The notes: generated by a model not told the origin, from the sequence alone. Positions 9,084-17,422 are shown, numbered from the stretch's first letter. The stretch: DNA of 64,000 nt from Roseinatronobacter thiooxidans (GCF_001870675.1 NZ_MEHT01000007.1:205947-269946), one strand, 5' to 3'. A program made the numbers and translations.

Positions 9084-10094
9084 ATGAACAAGTTTATGCT
9101 TACAACCGCAATTGTCGCTGTAACCTCGATGGGGGCAGTTGCGCAGACAACAGATACCGGAATGGACCAGCAGGCAACTGGCGCCGGCATGGACCAGATG
9201 ACAGGCAATGTACCTGCGTTTCTGGCAACCGATTTCACCGGCATGAATCTGTATACGCTTGATACAGAGGAAACGCGCGCCCTGTCCGAAGATCGCATGG
9301 CACAAGGGCAAGCGGCGGACCGTTCGCGCATGCGGTGGGAAAGTGGCGATGTGTTCGCATCCAGCCGCGACTCGTGGGAGAATGTCGGCAATATTGACGA
9401 CATCATCATCACGATGGATGGCGAAATCCGTGGTATCCTGATCGATGTGGGCGGCTTCCTTGGTCTTGGGGCGCGCAGTGTGATGGTTGATATTGACGAT
9501 CTGTATTTCGTCAGTGACGACAGCACACCAGAAGATATTGACGATTTCTTCGTTGTCGCCTCGATGACGCAAGAGCAACTGGAAGCGTTGCCGGAATGGA
9601 GCGAAGACCAGCTGGCCATGGGGTTTGAACAGCGCAGCTATCATGATGCGCAGGCAGAACCCGGCGGGACAATGGGCCATGACGGCGATGTAGCCGAACG
9701 CGAGGGCCGCACCGACACCATGGACATGCAGGCCGGTGACGGCATGCAAGCGCAAGATGACATGACAACCCAGTCACAAGCGCGCACAGAAGTGCCGCAA
9801 GGGTATCAGGTCATGAGTGCGCAAGACCGCACCGCAGACCGCCTGATGGGGGCTGATGTCTATGGCCGCGAAGGCGAGTCAATCGCCACAGTGGACGATC
9901 TTGTCATCGGCGATGATGGCACTGTGACACATGCCATCATGGATGTTGGCGGTTTCCTTGGAATGGGCGAACACACTGTCGCACTGGAGATCGATGACAT
10001 CGACATCTTGTGGAATGACACGGATGGAAATGTGCGCGTTCAGTTGCCAATGACACAGGAAGAGATGGAAAGCCTGCCCGAATATCAGGGCTGA
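9084..10094 (+). CDS. Exported protein with two PRC-barrel domains
   Basis: 336 aa. A signal peptide (MNKFMLTTAIVAVTSMGAVAQ) is followed by two PRC-barrel units: residues ~85-160 (NVGNIDDIIITMDGEIRGILIDVGGFLG) and ~255-330 (ATVDDLVIGDDGTVTHAIMDVGGFLGMG). Both share the VGGFLG(L/M)G core and are joined by an acidic, Met/Gln-rich linker. The protein is very acidic overall, as often seen in periplasmic proteins of salt-tolerant bacteria. PRC-barrel proteins of this type are common in alphaproteobacterial stress regulons; the molecular function is unknown. The AGGAG before ATG 9084 fixes the start, and an EcfG-type promoter precedes it. Confidence 0.82.
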   Translation: MNKFMLTTAIVAVTSMGAVAQTTDTGMDQQATGAGMDQMTGNVPAFLATDFTGMNLYTLDTEETRALSEDRMAQGQAADRSRMRWESGDVFASSRDSWENVGNIDDIIITMDGEIRGILIDVGGFLGLGARSVMVDIDDLYFVSDDSTPEDIDDFFVVASMTQEQLEALPEWSEDQLAMGFEQRSYHDAQAEPGGTMGHDGDVAEREGRTDTMDMQAGDGMQAQDDMTTQSQARTEVPQGYQVMSAQDRTADRLMGADVYGREGESIATVDDLVIGDDGTVTHAIMDVGGFLGMGEHTVALEIDDIDILWNDTDGNVRVQLPMTQEEMESLPEYQG

Positions 10095-10133
10095 CATCCT
10101 CTCGCCTGTAACCCGTGTTGCGTAACGAGTGCC

Positions 10134-10161
10134 AAGGCCCGCCAACTGGCGGGCCTTTTTT
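10134..10161 (+). terminator. Intrinsic terminator after the PRC-barrel gene
   Basis: Perfect 10-bp stem (AAGGCCCGCC / GGCGGGCCTT) with loop AACT and a run of six T at 10156-10161. Confidence 0.9.
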
Positions 10162-10193
10162 CGGGGCCTGCGCCACAGCCGCAGGCAGCATTC

Positions 10194-10218
10194 GGAACCA
10201 ACCCGCGCATGTAACGTT
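10194..10218 (+). promoter_or_regulatory. Perfect EcfG-type promoter before the small membrane peptide and cox operon
   Basis: GGAAC at 10194-10198, a 16-base spacer and CGTT at 10215-10218, an exact match to the general-stress consensus. The next start codon is ATG 10266. I see no other obvious promoter before ctaG at 10421, so it may also drive the oxidase operon. Confidence 0.75.
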
Positions 10219-10265
10219 ATGTTGGCAGGTTTGTGTTTTTTCGGGCAGCAAGGAAAGGTCAGATC

Positions 10266-10343
10266 ATGCGCGGCATTTTGCTTTGGTTCGTCGGTATTCC
10301 CGTCCCTGTCATCATCTTGTTGTTCGTGTTCGGGGTGCTGTGA
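10266..10343 (+). CDS. 25-residue single-helix membrane peptide
   Basis: A tiny gene encoding 25 aa, starting MRGILLWFVGIPVPVIILLF and ending VFGVL: one hydrophobic helix with a single charged residue near the N-terminus. AGGAAAGG lies before the ATG, and a perfect EcfG-type promoter sits 47 bases upstream, which makes it much more likely to be real than a random frame. Small membrane peptides of this kind occur in alphaproteobacterial stress regulons. Function unknown. Confidence 0.65.
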   Translation: MRGILLWFVGIPVPVIILLFVFGVL

Positions 10344-10394
10344 CGGGTGCCCCTTCGTGCATGCAACCCCAACACCCAGCCTTATCAGGACGAT

Positions 10395-10424
10395 ATGACA
10401 CCCAATCCATTTAACCAGACATGA
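10395..10424 (+). CDS. Nine-codon leader ORF coupled to ctaG
   Basis: ATG 10395, preceded by AGGA, encodes MTPNPFNQT and its stop overlaps the ctaG start as ATGA. The ctaG ATG has no ribosome site of its own, so this mini-ORF could deliver ribosomes to it by translational coupling. It may have no product role; inference only. Confidence 0.4.
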   Translation: MTPNPFNQT

Positions 10425-11140
10425 CACAAGCCCACCCATATTGCGGCCCCGCGCCTGACCAAAGCACTTGGCTTTGGGCATGGAACCTTGACCCGTATCT
10501 GATTTTTGCGCTGCTGGCCCTTGGTGGCGCGGGGGCTTGGGCCTTGCGCGGCACAGACAGGGGCAGGCAAGGGGCATCGGGTGTGGCCTTTGGCGCGGCG
10601 GTGCTCGCCTTTGTCTCGCCGCTTTGCGCGCTGACAGTGGCGCTGTTTGCCGCGCGCACGCTGCATCATCTGGTGGTTTTCGGCATTCTGGCCCCTGCGC
10701 TTGCGCTGGCCTTTCCGCTGCGCAAAATCCCTGTCACTGCCAGTTTTGCCACGCTGTCTGGCGCATTGTGGTTATGGCACATCCCGCAAGCCTATAGTGC
10801 GGCATGGGACAGCGCGCTTGTCTATTGGGGCATGCAGGCGGCGCTGATCGTGCCTGCATGGGCGTTCTGGTCCACTGTCCTTGGCCGCGCGGCCAAGCTG
10901 GAACATGTGATCTGGCTGGTGCCAATGGTCGGGCAGATGGGCCTGCTTGGCGCGCTGCTGACCTTTGCGCAGCGCCCCTTTTATCTGGAACATCTGGCCC
11001 AGGCCGAGCGCTTCGGGCTGTCCGCGCTACAAGACCAACAGCTTGCAGGGCTGATCATGTGGGTGCCGGGAATGATTCCGGTGGCCGTGCTGGCAGGCGT
11101 GATGGCGCAGCGGCTGTTGCACAGGGATATGCGCATATGA
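10421..11140 (+). CDS. ctaG: Cytochrome c oxidase assembly protein, CtaG/caa3 type
   Basis: 239 aa, six to seven membrane helices. It belongs to the Caa3_CtaG membrane family (TLHHLVVFGILAPALALAFP, ALWLWHIPQAYSAAWDS, EHVIWLVPMVGQMGLLGALL), not the soluble Cox11 family also called CtaG. The conserved histidines (LHH, WHIP) probably take part in copper delivery to oxidase. It is the first main gene of an operon in which ctaG, a CopD-like gene, coxB, coxAC and a small membrane gene overlap one another by four bases (ATGA). Confidence 0.85.
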   Translation: MTQAHPYCGPAPDQSTWLWAWNLDPYLIFALLALGGAGAWALRGTDRGRQGASGVAFGAAVLAFVSPLCALTVALFAARTLHHLVVFGILAPALALAFPLRKIPVTASFATLSGALWLWHIPQAYSAAWDSALVYWGMQAALIVPAWAFWSTVLGRAAKLEHVIWLVPMVGQMGLLGALLTFAQRPFYLEHLAQAERFGLSALQDQQLAGLIMWVPGMIPVAVLAGVMAQRLLHRDMRI

Positions 11141-11643
11141 TCGCAGCATTGAAGGCGGCACATATCATTGCCTTGTCGATCTGGTGCGCAGGGCTGATCG
11201 TGCTGCCGATTATCCTGCATGTCTATGGCCGCAGGCCAGAGAACCGCACACAGGCAGGTTTTGCCGAATTCCGCTGGCTGACACATTACAGCTATACAGG
11301 CGTCATCACCCCTGCCGCTGTGATTGCCGTGACTTTCGGCACAATCCTGATCTTCGCATTAGAGGTGCTGGAGGCGTGGATGCTGGCCAAGCTGGTTGCG
11401 GTTTCGGGTATGGTGCTGCTGCATGCGTGGATGGGCCATGTGATCGTAGAGGCGGGCGAGGGGCAAGGGGCATATCGCACCCCCATGGCGGGCCTGTCGC
11501 TTCTGGCGCTGGTGCCGCTGATGGGGCTGGTTCTGTGGCTGGTGCTGGCAAAACCCGCGCTAGAGGATTTCATCGCCCTGATGCCCGCAATCTTGCAAGA
11601 ACCGCGCGGCAACCAGATACCGGCAAGGTTTGACCCGCTATGA
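11137..11643 (+). CDS. CopD/HemJ-like membrane protein
   Basis: 168 aa, about four helices. The N-terminus KAAHIIALSIWCAGLIVLPI with its early histidine, and LTHYSYTGVITPAAVIAVTFGTILI, resemble the CopD / HemJ (UPF0093) membrane fold. In an oxidase operon a part in copper or haem supply is the natural inference, but the exact function is not shown. ATGA overlaps link it to ctaG and to coxB. Confidence 0.65.
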   Translation: MIAALKAAHIIALSIWCAGLIVLPIILHVYGRRPENRTQAGFAEFRWLTHYSYTGVITPAAVIAVTFGTILIFALEVLEAWMLAKLVAVSGMVLLHAWMGHVIVEAGEGQGAYRTPMAGLSLLALVPLMGLVLWLVLAKPALEDFIALMPAILQEPRGNQIPARFDPL

Positions 11644-12320
11644 CCCGCCCTGCCCTTGCCCTTTGCGCGCTTTGCCTGCTGGCGGCCTGCGATGGCCCGC
11701 TATCGACCTTGCAGCCCTCTGGGCCGATTGCCACGGAAATTGCGTGGCTGTGGTGGGCCATGCTGGCGGGTGCTGCGCTGATCACGGTTTTTGTGCTGGG
11801 TCTGCTGGCGATGGGCTTTGGCGCACCGCGCAAGACCCAAGCGCGGGTCTGGACGCATGGTCTTGGCCTGTGGTTTTCAATGGCGATCCTTGGCAGTGTC
11901 TTGGGCGCAGGGCTGTGGGTGGGCGAGCGGATCTTGCCGCGCGATGACGGTGCCGTGACAGTGCAGGCCCATGCCTTTCAATGGGGGTGGGAATTCACCC
12001 ATGAAGACGCAAATGGCGCCGCGATGCGCAGCACAGACCTGCTGCATATTCCCGCAGGCCAGCCCGTGGATGTTCTGATCACATCCGAGGATGTGATCCA
12101 TTCCTTCTGGGTGCCGCAACTGGCCGGCAAGATGGATGCCATCCCCGGCCGGACCAACCGCGCCCGGCTGAAGGCAGATACTCCCGGCATCTATGACGGG
12201 ATTTGCGCTGAATTCTGCGGCGTGGGCCATGCCCATATGCGCTTTACAGTGCAGGCGCATGCGGATTGGCCGCCGGATTTGTCCGATGAAGGCACAGAGC
12301 AGCAGGAGGGTGCGCCGTGA
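11640..12320 (+). CDS. coxB: Cytochrome c oxidase subunit II (CuA subunit), lipoprotein
   Basis: 226 aa. A lipoprotein signal ends at LLAAC (Cys ~17), followed by two membrane helices and a periplasmic cupredoxin domain. The CuA centre is intact: HSFWVPQLAGKMDAIPG, then CAEFCGVGHAHM with both cysteines, the histidine and the methionine. It takes electrons from cytochrome c and passes them to subunit I. There is no fused cytochrome c domain at the C-terminus, so it is not a caa3-type subunit. It overlaps coxAC by four bases. Confidence 0.93.
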   Translation: MTRPALALCALCLLAACDGPLSTLQPSGPIATEIAWLWWAMLAGAALITVFVLGLLAMGFGAPRKTQARVWTHGLGLWFSMAILGSVLGAGLWVGERILPRDDGAVTVQAHAFQWGWEFTHEDANGAAMRSTDLLHIPAGQPVDVLITSEDVIHSFWVPQLAGKMDAIPGRTNRARLKADTPGIYDGICAEFCGVGHAHMRFTVQAHADWPPDLSDEGTEQQEGAP

Positions 12321-14851
12321 CCGATATCCCCACACCCGCCGCCGCATCCGCGCGCGCGGACAGCGTGCATGTTGCCCCTGCCCCCGCCCAGCGCGCCTTG
12401 GCGTTGCACCGCGACTTGACGCGGGTCTGGCGCAATGATCGCGGCCTTTGGGGCCAGATTACGGCTGTCAACCACACCACGCTTGGCCTGCGCTTCATGG
12501 GCACGGCGCTGGTATTCTTTGCCATTGGCGGCATTCTCTCCATGCTGATCCGTGCGCAGCTGGCCACCCATCAGGGCGCGTTTCTGGACACGGCCCTGTA
12601 TAACCAGATTTTCACGATGCATGGCAGCATCATGATGTTCCTGTTCGCCATTCCCATGTTGGAGGGGTTGGGCATCTGGCTTTTGCCCAAGCTTCTGGGC
12701 ACGCGCGACATGGCCTTTCCGCGCCTGACAGCGCTTGGCTATTGGTGCTATCTGTTTGGCGGGCTGATCATGCTGACCGCGCTTTTATTCGGCGTGGCCC
12801 CGCATGACGGCTGGTTCATGTACACACCGCTGTCGGATGCCACCCATTCCCCCGGCATCAATGCCGATGTCTGGCTGCTGGGGGTGACATTCGTGGAAAT
12901 CTCTGCCGTGGCGGCGGCGGTGGAGATTACCGTCACCATCCTGCGCCAGCGCGCCCCCGGCATGAAGCTGACCGAAATGCCGCTATTTGCATGGTATATG
13001 CTGGGCACGAGTGCGATGATGCTGGTGGGGTTTCCGCCGTTGATTGCAGGGTCAGTGCTGCTGGAGTTGGAGCGCGCCTTTGGCTGGCCCTTCTTCGACC
13101 CCACGCGCGGGGGTGATCCGCTGCTGTGGCAGCACCTGTTCTGGCTGTTTGGCCACCCGGAGGTGTATATCATCTTCCTGCCTGCAGCAGGCGTTATGTC
13201 GATGATCATTCCTGTCATGTGCCGCACGACGATTCTGGGCTACGGGGCTATTGTTGCGGCCATTCTGGCGCTGGTGTTCCTGTCTTTCGGGCTGTGGGTG
13301 CATCATATGTTCACAGTGGGCATTCCGCATATGGCGCTGGCGTTTTTCTCGGCGGCCTCGGTGTTGGTGGCGGTGCCGACAGCGGTGCAGGTTTTCGCGT
13401 GGATCGGCACCATGTGGAAGGGCCATCCGCAGCTGCATCTGCCGATGTATCATATCTGCGGCTTTTTCCTGACATTCGTCATGGGCGGGCTGACAGGCGT
13501 GATGCTGGCCATTGTGCCGTTCAACTGGCAGGCGCATGACACGGCCTTTGTCACCGCGCATCTGCATTATGTGCTGATCGGGGGGTTTGTCTTCCCGATG
13601 ATGGCAGCGGCCACCTACTGGCTGCCGCTGATCACAGGCAAGGCCCGCATCAGGGGCGTGGGAGAAGCTGCCTTCTGGGTCATTCTGCTGGGCTTTCACG
13701 GCACGTTTTTCATCATGCATCTGACGGGCCTTATGGGCATGCCGCGCCGGATAGATGTCTATCCCGACAATCCCGAATGGGTCTGGCTGAACCTGACCTC
13801 GTCCATCTTCAGCTTCGTGCTGACAATCGGCTTTGCGATGTTTGTGCTGGACCTGATCTTGCAGGCCACACTGGGCCAGCGCACGCGGCGCGATCCATGG
13901 GATGCGCCAACGCTGGATTGGGCCATGCCGGTCCCCTCGCCCAGTTATAACTTCGCCTCGCTGCCCATATCGCGGCATCTGGGGCAAAGCGCGCGCGATG
14001 CGGTGTTGTCACTGGCGCGGGGCGAAGGGGCCTTGGCGGGGGCGGCACGGGGGCGACGGGAATTGCTGGTCACATCCGTCGGGGTGGCGCGCCCGCATCA
14101 TGTGGCCATTCTGCCGGGCAATACGGCGCTGCCCTTGTATCTGTCGGCCAGTATCGGGGTGTTTGTGCTGATGATGCTGGCGGGCCAGTATAGGCTGGCC
14201 GCGCTGGCGCTGGTGCCAGTGGGCGCGCTGATCTGGGTCTGGGCGCGCGGCATGGCGCCCGCGGGCGATCTGCGCGCGGTCGAGGTTGCGCCCAACCTGA
14301 ACCTGCCTGTCCACCACTGTGCGCAGCATAGCTTGGCGCGCACGGGGCTTGCGGCTGTGCTGGTGGCGGATGGCACGCTGTTCGTCTCGCTGTTGTTCGG
14401 GGTGGCGTTTTTGTCTGTGGTCACCCCCGCCACACCGCCACCCGCCGCAGGGGCCGACACTGTGACAAGTCTGGTCGGGCTGGGGGTGATCGGCATCGCG
14501 CTGGTTCTTGCGGCTTTGGTCGGGCGGTTGAACACGCGCAGCGCGGCCGCCCTTGGGCTGGGCGCGAACCTGCTGGCGCTGGCAGCCCTGCTATGGCTTG
14601 CATTCAGCCAGATGGATGACCCCACCGCCCATGCCCGCGACGCGCTGCGCGCAGCAGTTGCAGGCTATGTCGGGCTGCATATGCTGGTGGCAGCGGCAAT
14701 GGCGGCCTTCGTGCTGGACCAGTTCCGGCGCGGCGAGATTACCCCGCAGACGCAGGGTGCCTTGGGGGCATGGCAGATGTGGCAGCACTTTACCACAGCG
14801 GTTGCACTGCTCGCGGCGCTGGTTCTTATTGCGCAGGTGGGGGTGTCATGA
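12317..14851 (+). CDS. Fused cytochrome c oxidase subunits I and III (CoxAC)
   Basis: 844 aa. Residues ~40-560 are a full haem-copper oxidase subunit I: HGSIMMF (low-spin haem His), HPEVYIIFLPAAG (CuB His with the cross-linking Tyr), HHMFTVGIPH (CuB) and TAHLHYVLIGG (haem ligands). The remaining ~230 residues carry further helices and match subunit III (VHHCAQHSLARTGLAAVLVADGTLFVSLLFG). The complex reduces O2 to water and pumps protons. I/III fusions are typical of the bacterial oxidase type found with the membrane CtaG protein. It follows coxB directly and overlaps the next small gene. Confidence 0.92.
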   Translation: MTDIPTPAAASARADSVHVAPAPAQRALALHRDLTRVWRNDRGLWGQITAVNHTTLGLRFMGTALVFFAIGGILSMLIRAQLATHQGAFLDTALYNQIFTMHGSIMMFLFAIPMLEGLGIWLLPKLLGTRDMAFPRLTALGYWCYLFGGLIMLTALLFGVAPHDGWFMYTPLSDATHSPGINADVWLLGVTFVEISAVAAAVEITVTILRQRAPGMKLTEMPLFAWYMLGTSAMMLVGFPPLIAGSVLLELERAFGWPFFDPTRGGDPLLWQHLFWLFGHPEVYIIFLPAAGVMSMIIPVMCRTTILGYGAIVAAILALVFLSFGLWVHHMFTVGIPHMALAFFSAASVLVAVPTAVQVFAWIGTMWKGHPQLHLPMYHICGFFLTFVMGGLTGVMLAIVPFNWQAHDTAFVTAHLHYVLIGGFVFPMMAAATYWLPLITGKARIRGVGEAAFWVILLGFHGTFFIMHLTGLMGMPRRIDVYPDNPEWVWLNLTSSIFSFVLTIGFAMFVLDLILQATLGQRTRRDPWDAPTLDWAMPVPSPSYNFASLPISRHLGQSARDAVLSLARGEGALAGAARGRRELLVTSVGVARPHHVAILPGNTALPLYLSASIGVFVLMMLAGQYRLAALALVPVGALIWVWARGMAPAGDLRAVEVAPNLNLPVHHCAQHSLARTGLAAVLVADGTLFVSLLFGVAFLSVVTPATPPPAAGADTVTSLVGLGVIGIALVLAALVGRLNTRSAAALGLGANLLALAALLWLAFSQMDDPTAHARDALRAAVAGYVGLHMLVAAAMAAFVLDQFRRGEITPQTQGALGAWQMWQHFTTAVALLAALVLIAQVGVS

Positions 14852-15147
14852 GGTGGCTTGCGCTTCTTATCAGCGGCCCGATGCTATGGGCGTTCCTGTT
14901 CAGCCTGATCTATGCGCTGCATGGTTGGGCCTGCGCAGGCGGAAGCGGCCCGGAAGGTTTGGATGGGGGCGCACGGATGCTGTTGATCGGCGTCTGGGTT
15001 TTGGGGCTGATCGCCTTTATCCCCCTGCTGCGACTGGCCCCATCAGGGCAAGAGCGGCACCAAAGATTGCCCCGCATGGCCGTATGGATCGGGCTGGCGG
15101 CCACGATTGTGACCTTGTTCCCCGTCACTGTAATTACAAGCTGCTGA
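14848..15147 (+). CDS. Small membrane protein at the end of the oxidase operon
   Basis: 99 aa with about three helices (LALLISGPMLWAFLFSLIYALHG, MLLIGVWVLGLIAFIPLL, WIGLAATIVTLFPVTV). It overlaps coxAC by ATGA. Not a recognised family; a minor oxidase subunit or assembly helper is possible purely from position. Confidence 0.6.
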   Translation: MRWLALLISGPMLWAFLFSLIYALHGWACAGGSGPEGLDGGARMLLIGVWVLGLIAFIPLLRLAPSGQERHQRLPRMAVWIGLAATIVTLFPVTVITSC

Positions 15148-15154
15148 CAAAAAT

Positions 15155-15189
15155 GCCCGCCTTGCCACGAGGGACCGGACAAGGCGGGC
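15155..15189. terminator. Hairpin terminator between the cox operon and the minus-strand gene
   Basis: A 10-bp perfect stem (GCCCGCCTTG / CAAGGCGGGC). On the minus strand it is followed by a short T run, so it suits termination of the minus-strand gene ending at 15380, and it also lies just after the last oxidase gene. A weaker hairpin (CCCCCTGCC / GGCAAGGGG, one mismatch) lies at 15333-15356. Nothing else is seen in 15190-15379. Confidence 0.6.
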
Positions 15190-15379
15190 AAAGACCCGAG
15201 CGGGACCGGGAGGGATGAGAGACCCGACACCCGAGCAGGGACATCCAACCAAACGCGGATCACGGATATCGGTTCCAGCGGGTGGCACAGAAAATATCCG
15301 TCCTTGCAGGCCCCCTCGCGCAGGCCAAAGCCCCCTGCCAGCACCGGCAAGGGGCCAAAGACCCAAAGGGGTCACACTG

Positions 15380-15664
15380 TCACTCGCCGGGCAAAGGCTC
15401 TGGTTCCGGCGCTTGCTCTGGCTCGAAACTTTGTGGGGCACCCGTGTCCCCTGGCCCTGAAACGCTGCCCGAAGCGGGCGGGCCAACAGTTTCTTCATCT
15501 TGCGCGGGTGCTGCCTGATCTTCGTCTGTCACCTCTGTGCCCAGATTGTTCGACAGCATCCATAGCAGGAATACCACCGCCACTGTCACAGCAACCGCCA
15601 TACCGATCAGCGGGCCTTTGTGGCGCTTTTTCTGCTTTTTCAGATTTGTATCGGGGGCTGTCAT
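15380..15664 (-). CDS. Small single-helix membrane protein under an EcfG-type promoter
   Basis: 94 aa. A lysine-rich N-terminus (NLKKQKKRHKGPL) is followed by one helix (IGMAVAVTVAVVFLLWML), then an acidic, Pro/Glu-rich tail. The topology is probably cytoplasmic N-terminus and periplasmic tail. ATG 15664 has GGAAAAG upstream and is preferred to an earlier in-frame codon. A perfect GGAAC-N16-CGTT promoter lies about 95 bases upstream. Function unknown; envelope stress role inferred from the promoter. Confidence 0.65.
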   Translation of the reverse strand: MTAPDTNLKKQKKRHKGPLIGMAVAVTVAVVFLLWMLSNNLGTEVTDEDQAAPAQDEETVGPPASGSVSGPGDTGAPQSFEPEQAPEPEPLPGE

Positions 15665-15759
15665 AACTTTTCCTTTCCAGACTGCTTGGGACACATGCCC
15701 AAACAGCTGTGTCTTGCGCGCGTCGCGCCGCGCGCCTTGCGCTCGACCATCACTGACAA

Positions 15760-15784
15760 AACGCGCGCACAGCCATCAGGTTCC
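15760..15784 (-). promoter_or_regulatory. Perfect EcfG-type promoter (minus strand)
   Basis: Reading on the minus strand, GGAAC (15784-15780), a 16-base spacer, CGTT (15763-15760). It points at the small membrane gene starting at 15664. Confidence 0.7.
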
Positions 15785-15839
15785 ATGCCCCGCTCTGTCA
15801 CACGATTGTCGCAAAGGCACAAAACCGGCGTGATTTGAC

Positions 15840-15864
15840 GGAACCGATTGAAGGCACAGACATT
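15840..15864 (+). promoter_or_regulatory. Weak EcfG-type promoter before the NepR-like ORF
   Basis: GGAAC at 15840-15844, 16-base spacer, CATT at 15861-15864. The -35 is perfect and the -10 has one change from CGTT. It lies 49 bases before ATG 15914. Confidence 0.4.
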
Positions 15865-15913
15865 ACACTTGCTGACAACGCATGCGTAAAATCACACAAA
15901 ACCGAGAGAGCCG

Positions 15914-16207
15914 ATGACCCCCGCCGCCCATCAGACACAACAGATCAATGAGAACCTGCGCCGCTCTTATCCGCTTGGTGCATCGCAGGCGCTGCCGGAC
16001 CATCTGGCACAGCTTCTTGGCCGTTTCGGGGAACCTGTGGGCAAGCCCCCTACAGATGGGGCCGAAGCAACCCCAAAGCCGCAGCCTGAACATGGTCAAG
16101 CCAGCCAATCTTGTCCAGATCGTCCCCGCGCACCAATCGGGCGCGTTCGCAATCTGCTTCAAAAATGCGGATTTGTTCAGCCACGAAAGCGGTGTCATAG
16201 ACGTTAA
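15914..16207 (+). CDS. NepR-like anti-sigma factor (EcfG inhibitor family)
   Basis: 97 aa. Residues ~8-42 match the NepR core pattern as I know it: a first helix with QQINENLRRSY, a linker, then a second helix with LPDHLAQLLGRF, the family spacing ENLRR-x-Y ... (V/L)PD-x4-LL. NepR proteins bind the general-stress sigma factor EcfG and are displaced by the PhyR response regulator. The remaining ~50 residues are Pro/Arg-rich, have no counterpart in NepR, and their coding sequence overlaps the 3' end of the opposite-strand phospholipase gene by 158 bases. GAGAG precedes the ATG. No ecfG or phyR is in the window, so this may be a stand-alone paralogue. Recognition is by eye only. Confidence 0.6.
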   Translation: MTPAAHQTQQINENLRRSYPLGASQALPDHLAQLLGRFGEPVGKPPTDGAEATPKPQPEHGQASQSCPDRPRAPIGRVRNLLQKCGFVQPRKRCHRR

Positions 16208-17342
16208 GATTGGCCTCGTCGTTCAAGCGGAAAGAGCGTTCATCGAAATTTGCCGACCCGACAGAGGCCCAGCATTCATCGACAATCACCAGCTTGGCAT
16301 GCAGGAATGTCGGCGCGTATTCGTGGATGCGAATGCCCGCGTCCAGCAGCTTGCGCCATGATGTGCGCGAGACGCGCCGCACCAGCCACGAATCCGTATG
16401 TTTGCCTGCGATCAGCAGATCAACCTTCACGCCGCGCGCGCGCGCTTCCAGCAATTGCGCAATGGCCACCTTGTCCGGCACGAAATACGGCGTCGAGATG
16501 CGGATATGGTCTTGCGCGGCGGCCAGCGCTGTCATGAACATCAGATGAATTTCGTTGCGGCTGCCGGTATTGCTTTTGACCATCTGGATTTCGGTTGTGC
16601 CCACGGGCGAAAGCGGCGGGTAAAATGCCTGCCCGCGCAAAACCTCGCCGCTGGCTTCCACCCAGTTATGGGCGAAGGCATTTTGCATCAGCGCCACAAC
16701 TGGCCCTGTGACGCAATAATGCGTGTCGCGCCATTCATCGGGGGTGCGCGCATTGCCCATCCAGACATCGGCCACGCCAACCCCGCCAATGAAGCCGGTC
16801 TTGCCGTCAACCACCAGCACCTTGCGATGTGTCCTGTTGTTCAGGCGCGAGAGCGTGCGCGGGCGCATGGGGCGGAACATGCGCAACTCTACCCCGCCTG
16901 TGTGCATACGCTCGATCAGGTCATCATCCATTGGCAAACCGCCAAACCAGTCGATCAGCACCTTTACGGCAATTCCGGCCTGCGCCTTCTCGATCAGCAG
17001 GTCACAAAAGCGCGTGCCGATCTGGCCGCTCCAATAGATATAGGTTTCAAAGGTGATCGAATGCTGCGCGGCGCGGATCGCAGAGAGCATGGCCGCGAAT
17101 ATGGCATCCCCGTTCAGCAAAGTGTCGATCCGGTTACCCCCCATGATGGGGCTGCCACTCAGCCCGCCCATGTCGCGCGGAAATTGCGGATCACAGGCCG
17201 CGGCACCGGGGGGCACGGCGTGGCGCAACTCGCGCCGGTAGGGCATCAGGGCAATCAATAAAAACCAGAACAGAACCAGCCCCAGAACAGCGGCCACAGC
17301 CGCGCGGATTTTTCGACGGAACCGGTGCGGCAGTCGCGGCAT
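16050..17342 (-). CDS. cls: Phospholipase D-type cardiolipin synthase
   Basis: About 430 aa. An N-terminal basic stretch and one helix (AAVAAVLGLVLFWFLLIALM) precede two PLD domains with intact HxKxxxxD motifs: HRKVLVVDGKTGFIGG and HAKLVIVDECWASVGSANFDERS. It should condense two phosphatidylglycerols, or use phosphatidylethanolamine, to make cardiolipin at the inner membrane. ATG 17342 is chosen because an EcfG-type promoter sits at 17380-17405, downstream of the alternative GTG at 17420. The gene is divergent from the AI-2E transporter. Its 3' end overlaps the NepR-like ORF on the other strand. Confidence 0.85.
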   Translation of the reverse strand: MPRLPHRFRRKIRAAVAAVLGLVLFWFLLIALMPYRRELRHAVPPGAAACDPQFPRDMGGLSGSPIMGGNRIDTLLNGDAIFAAMLSAIRAAQHSITFETYIYWSGQIGTRFCDLLIEKAQAGIAVKVLIDWFGGLPMDDDLIERMHTGGVELRMFRPMRPRTLSRLNNRTHRKVLVVDGKTGFIGGVGVADVWMGNARTPDEWRDTHYCVTGPVVALMQNAFAHNWVEASGEVLRGQAFYPPLSPVGTTEIQMVKSNTGSRNEIHLMFMTALAAAQDHIRISTPYFVPDKVAIAQLLEARARGVKVDLLIAGKHTDSWLVRRVSRTSWRKLLDAGIRIHEYAPTFLHAKLVIVDECWASVGSANFDERSFRLNDEANLNVYDTAFVAEQIRIFEADCERARLVRGDDLDKIGWLDHVQAAALGLLRPHL

Positions 17343-17379
17343 GTTCAAGGCTCGCTTCTTTGGGAAAGGGCAAATCTGT

Positions 17380-17405
17380 AACGCTGCCCGCCTGCCTTCG
17401 GTTCC
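17380..17405 (-). promoter_or_regulatory. EcfG-type promoter of the cardiolipin synthase gene
   Basis: On the minus strand GGAAC (17405-17401), a 17-base spacer and CGTT (17383-17380), 37 bases before ATG 17342. Confidence 0.7.
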
Positions 17406-17422
17406 CGAAATTCGCCGCACTT

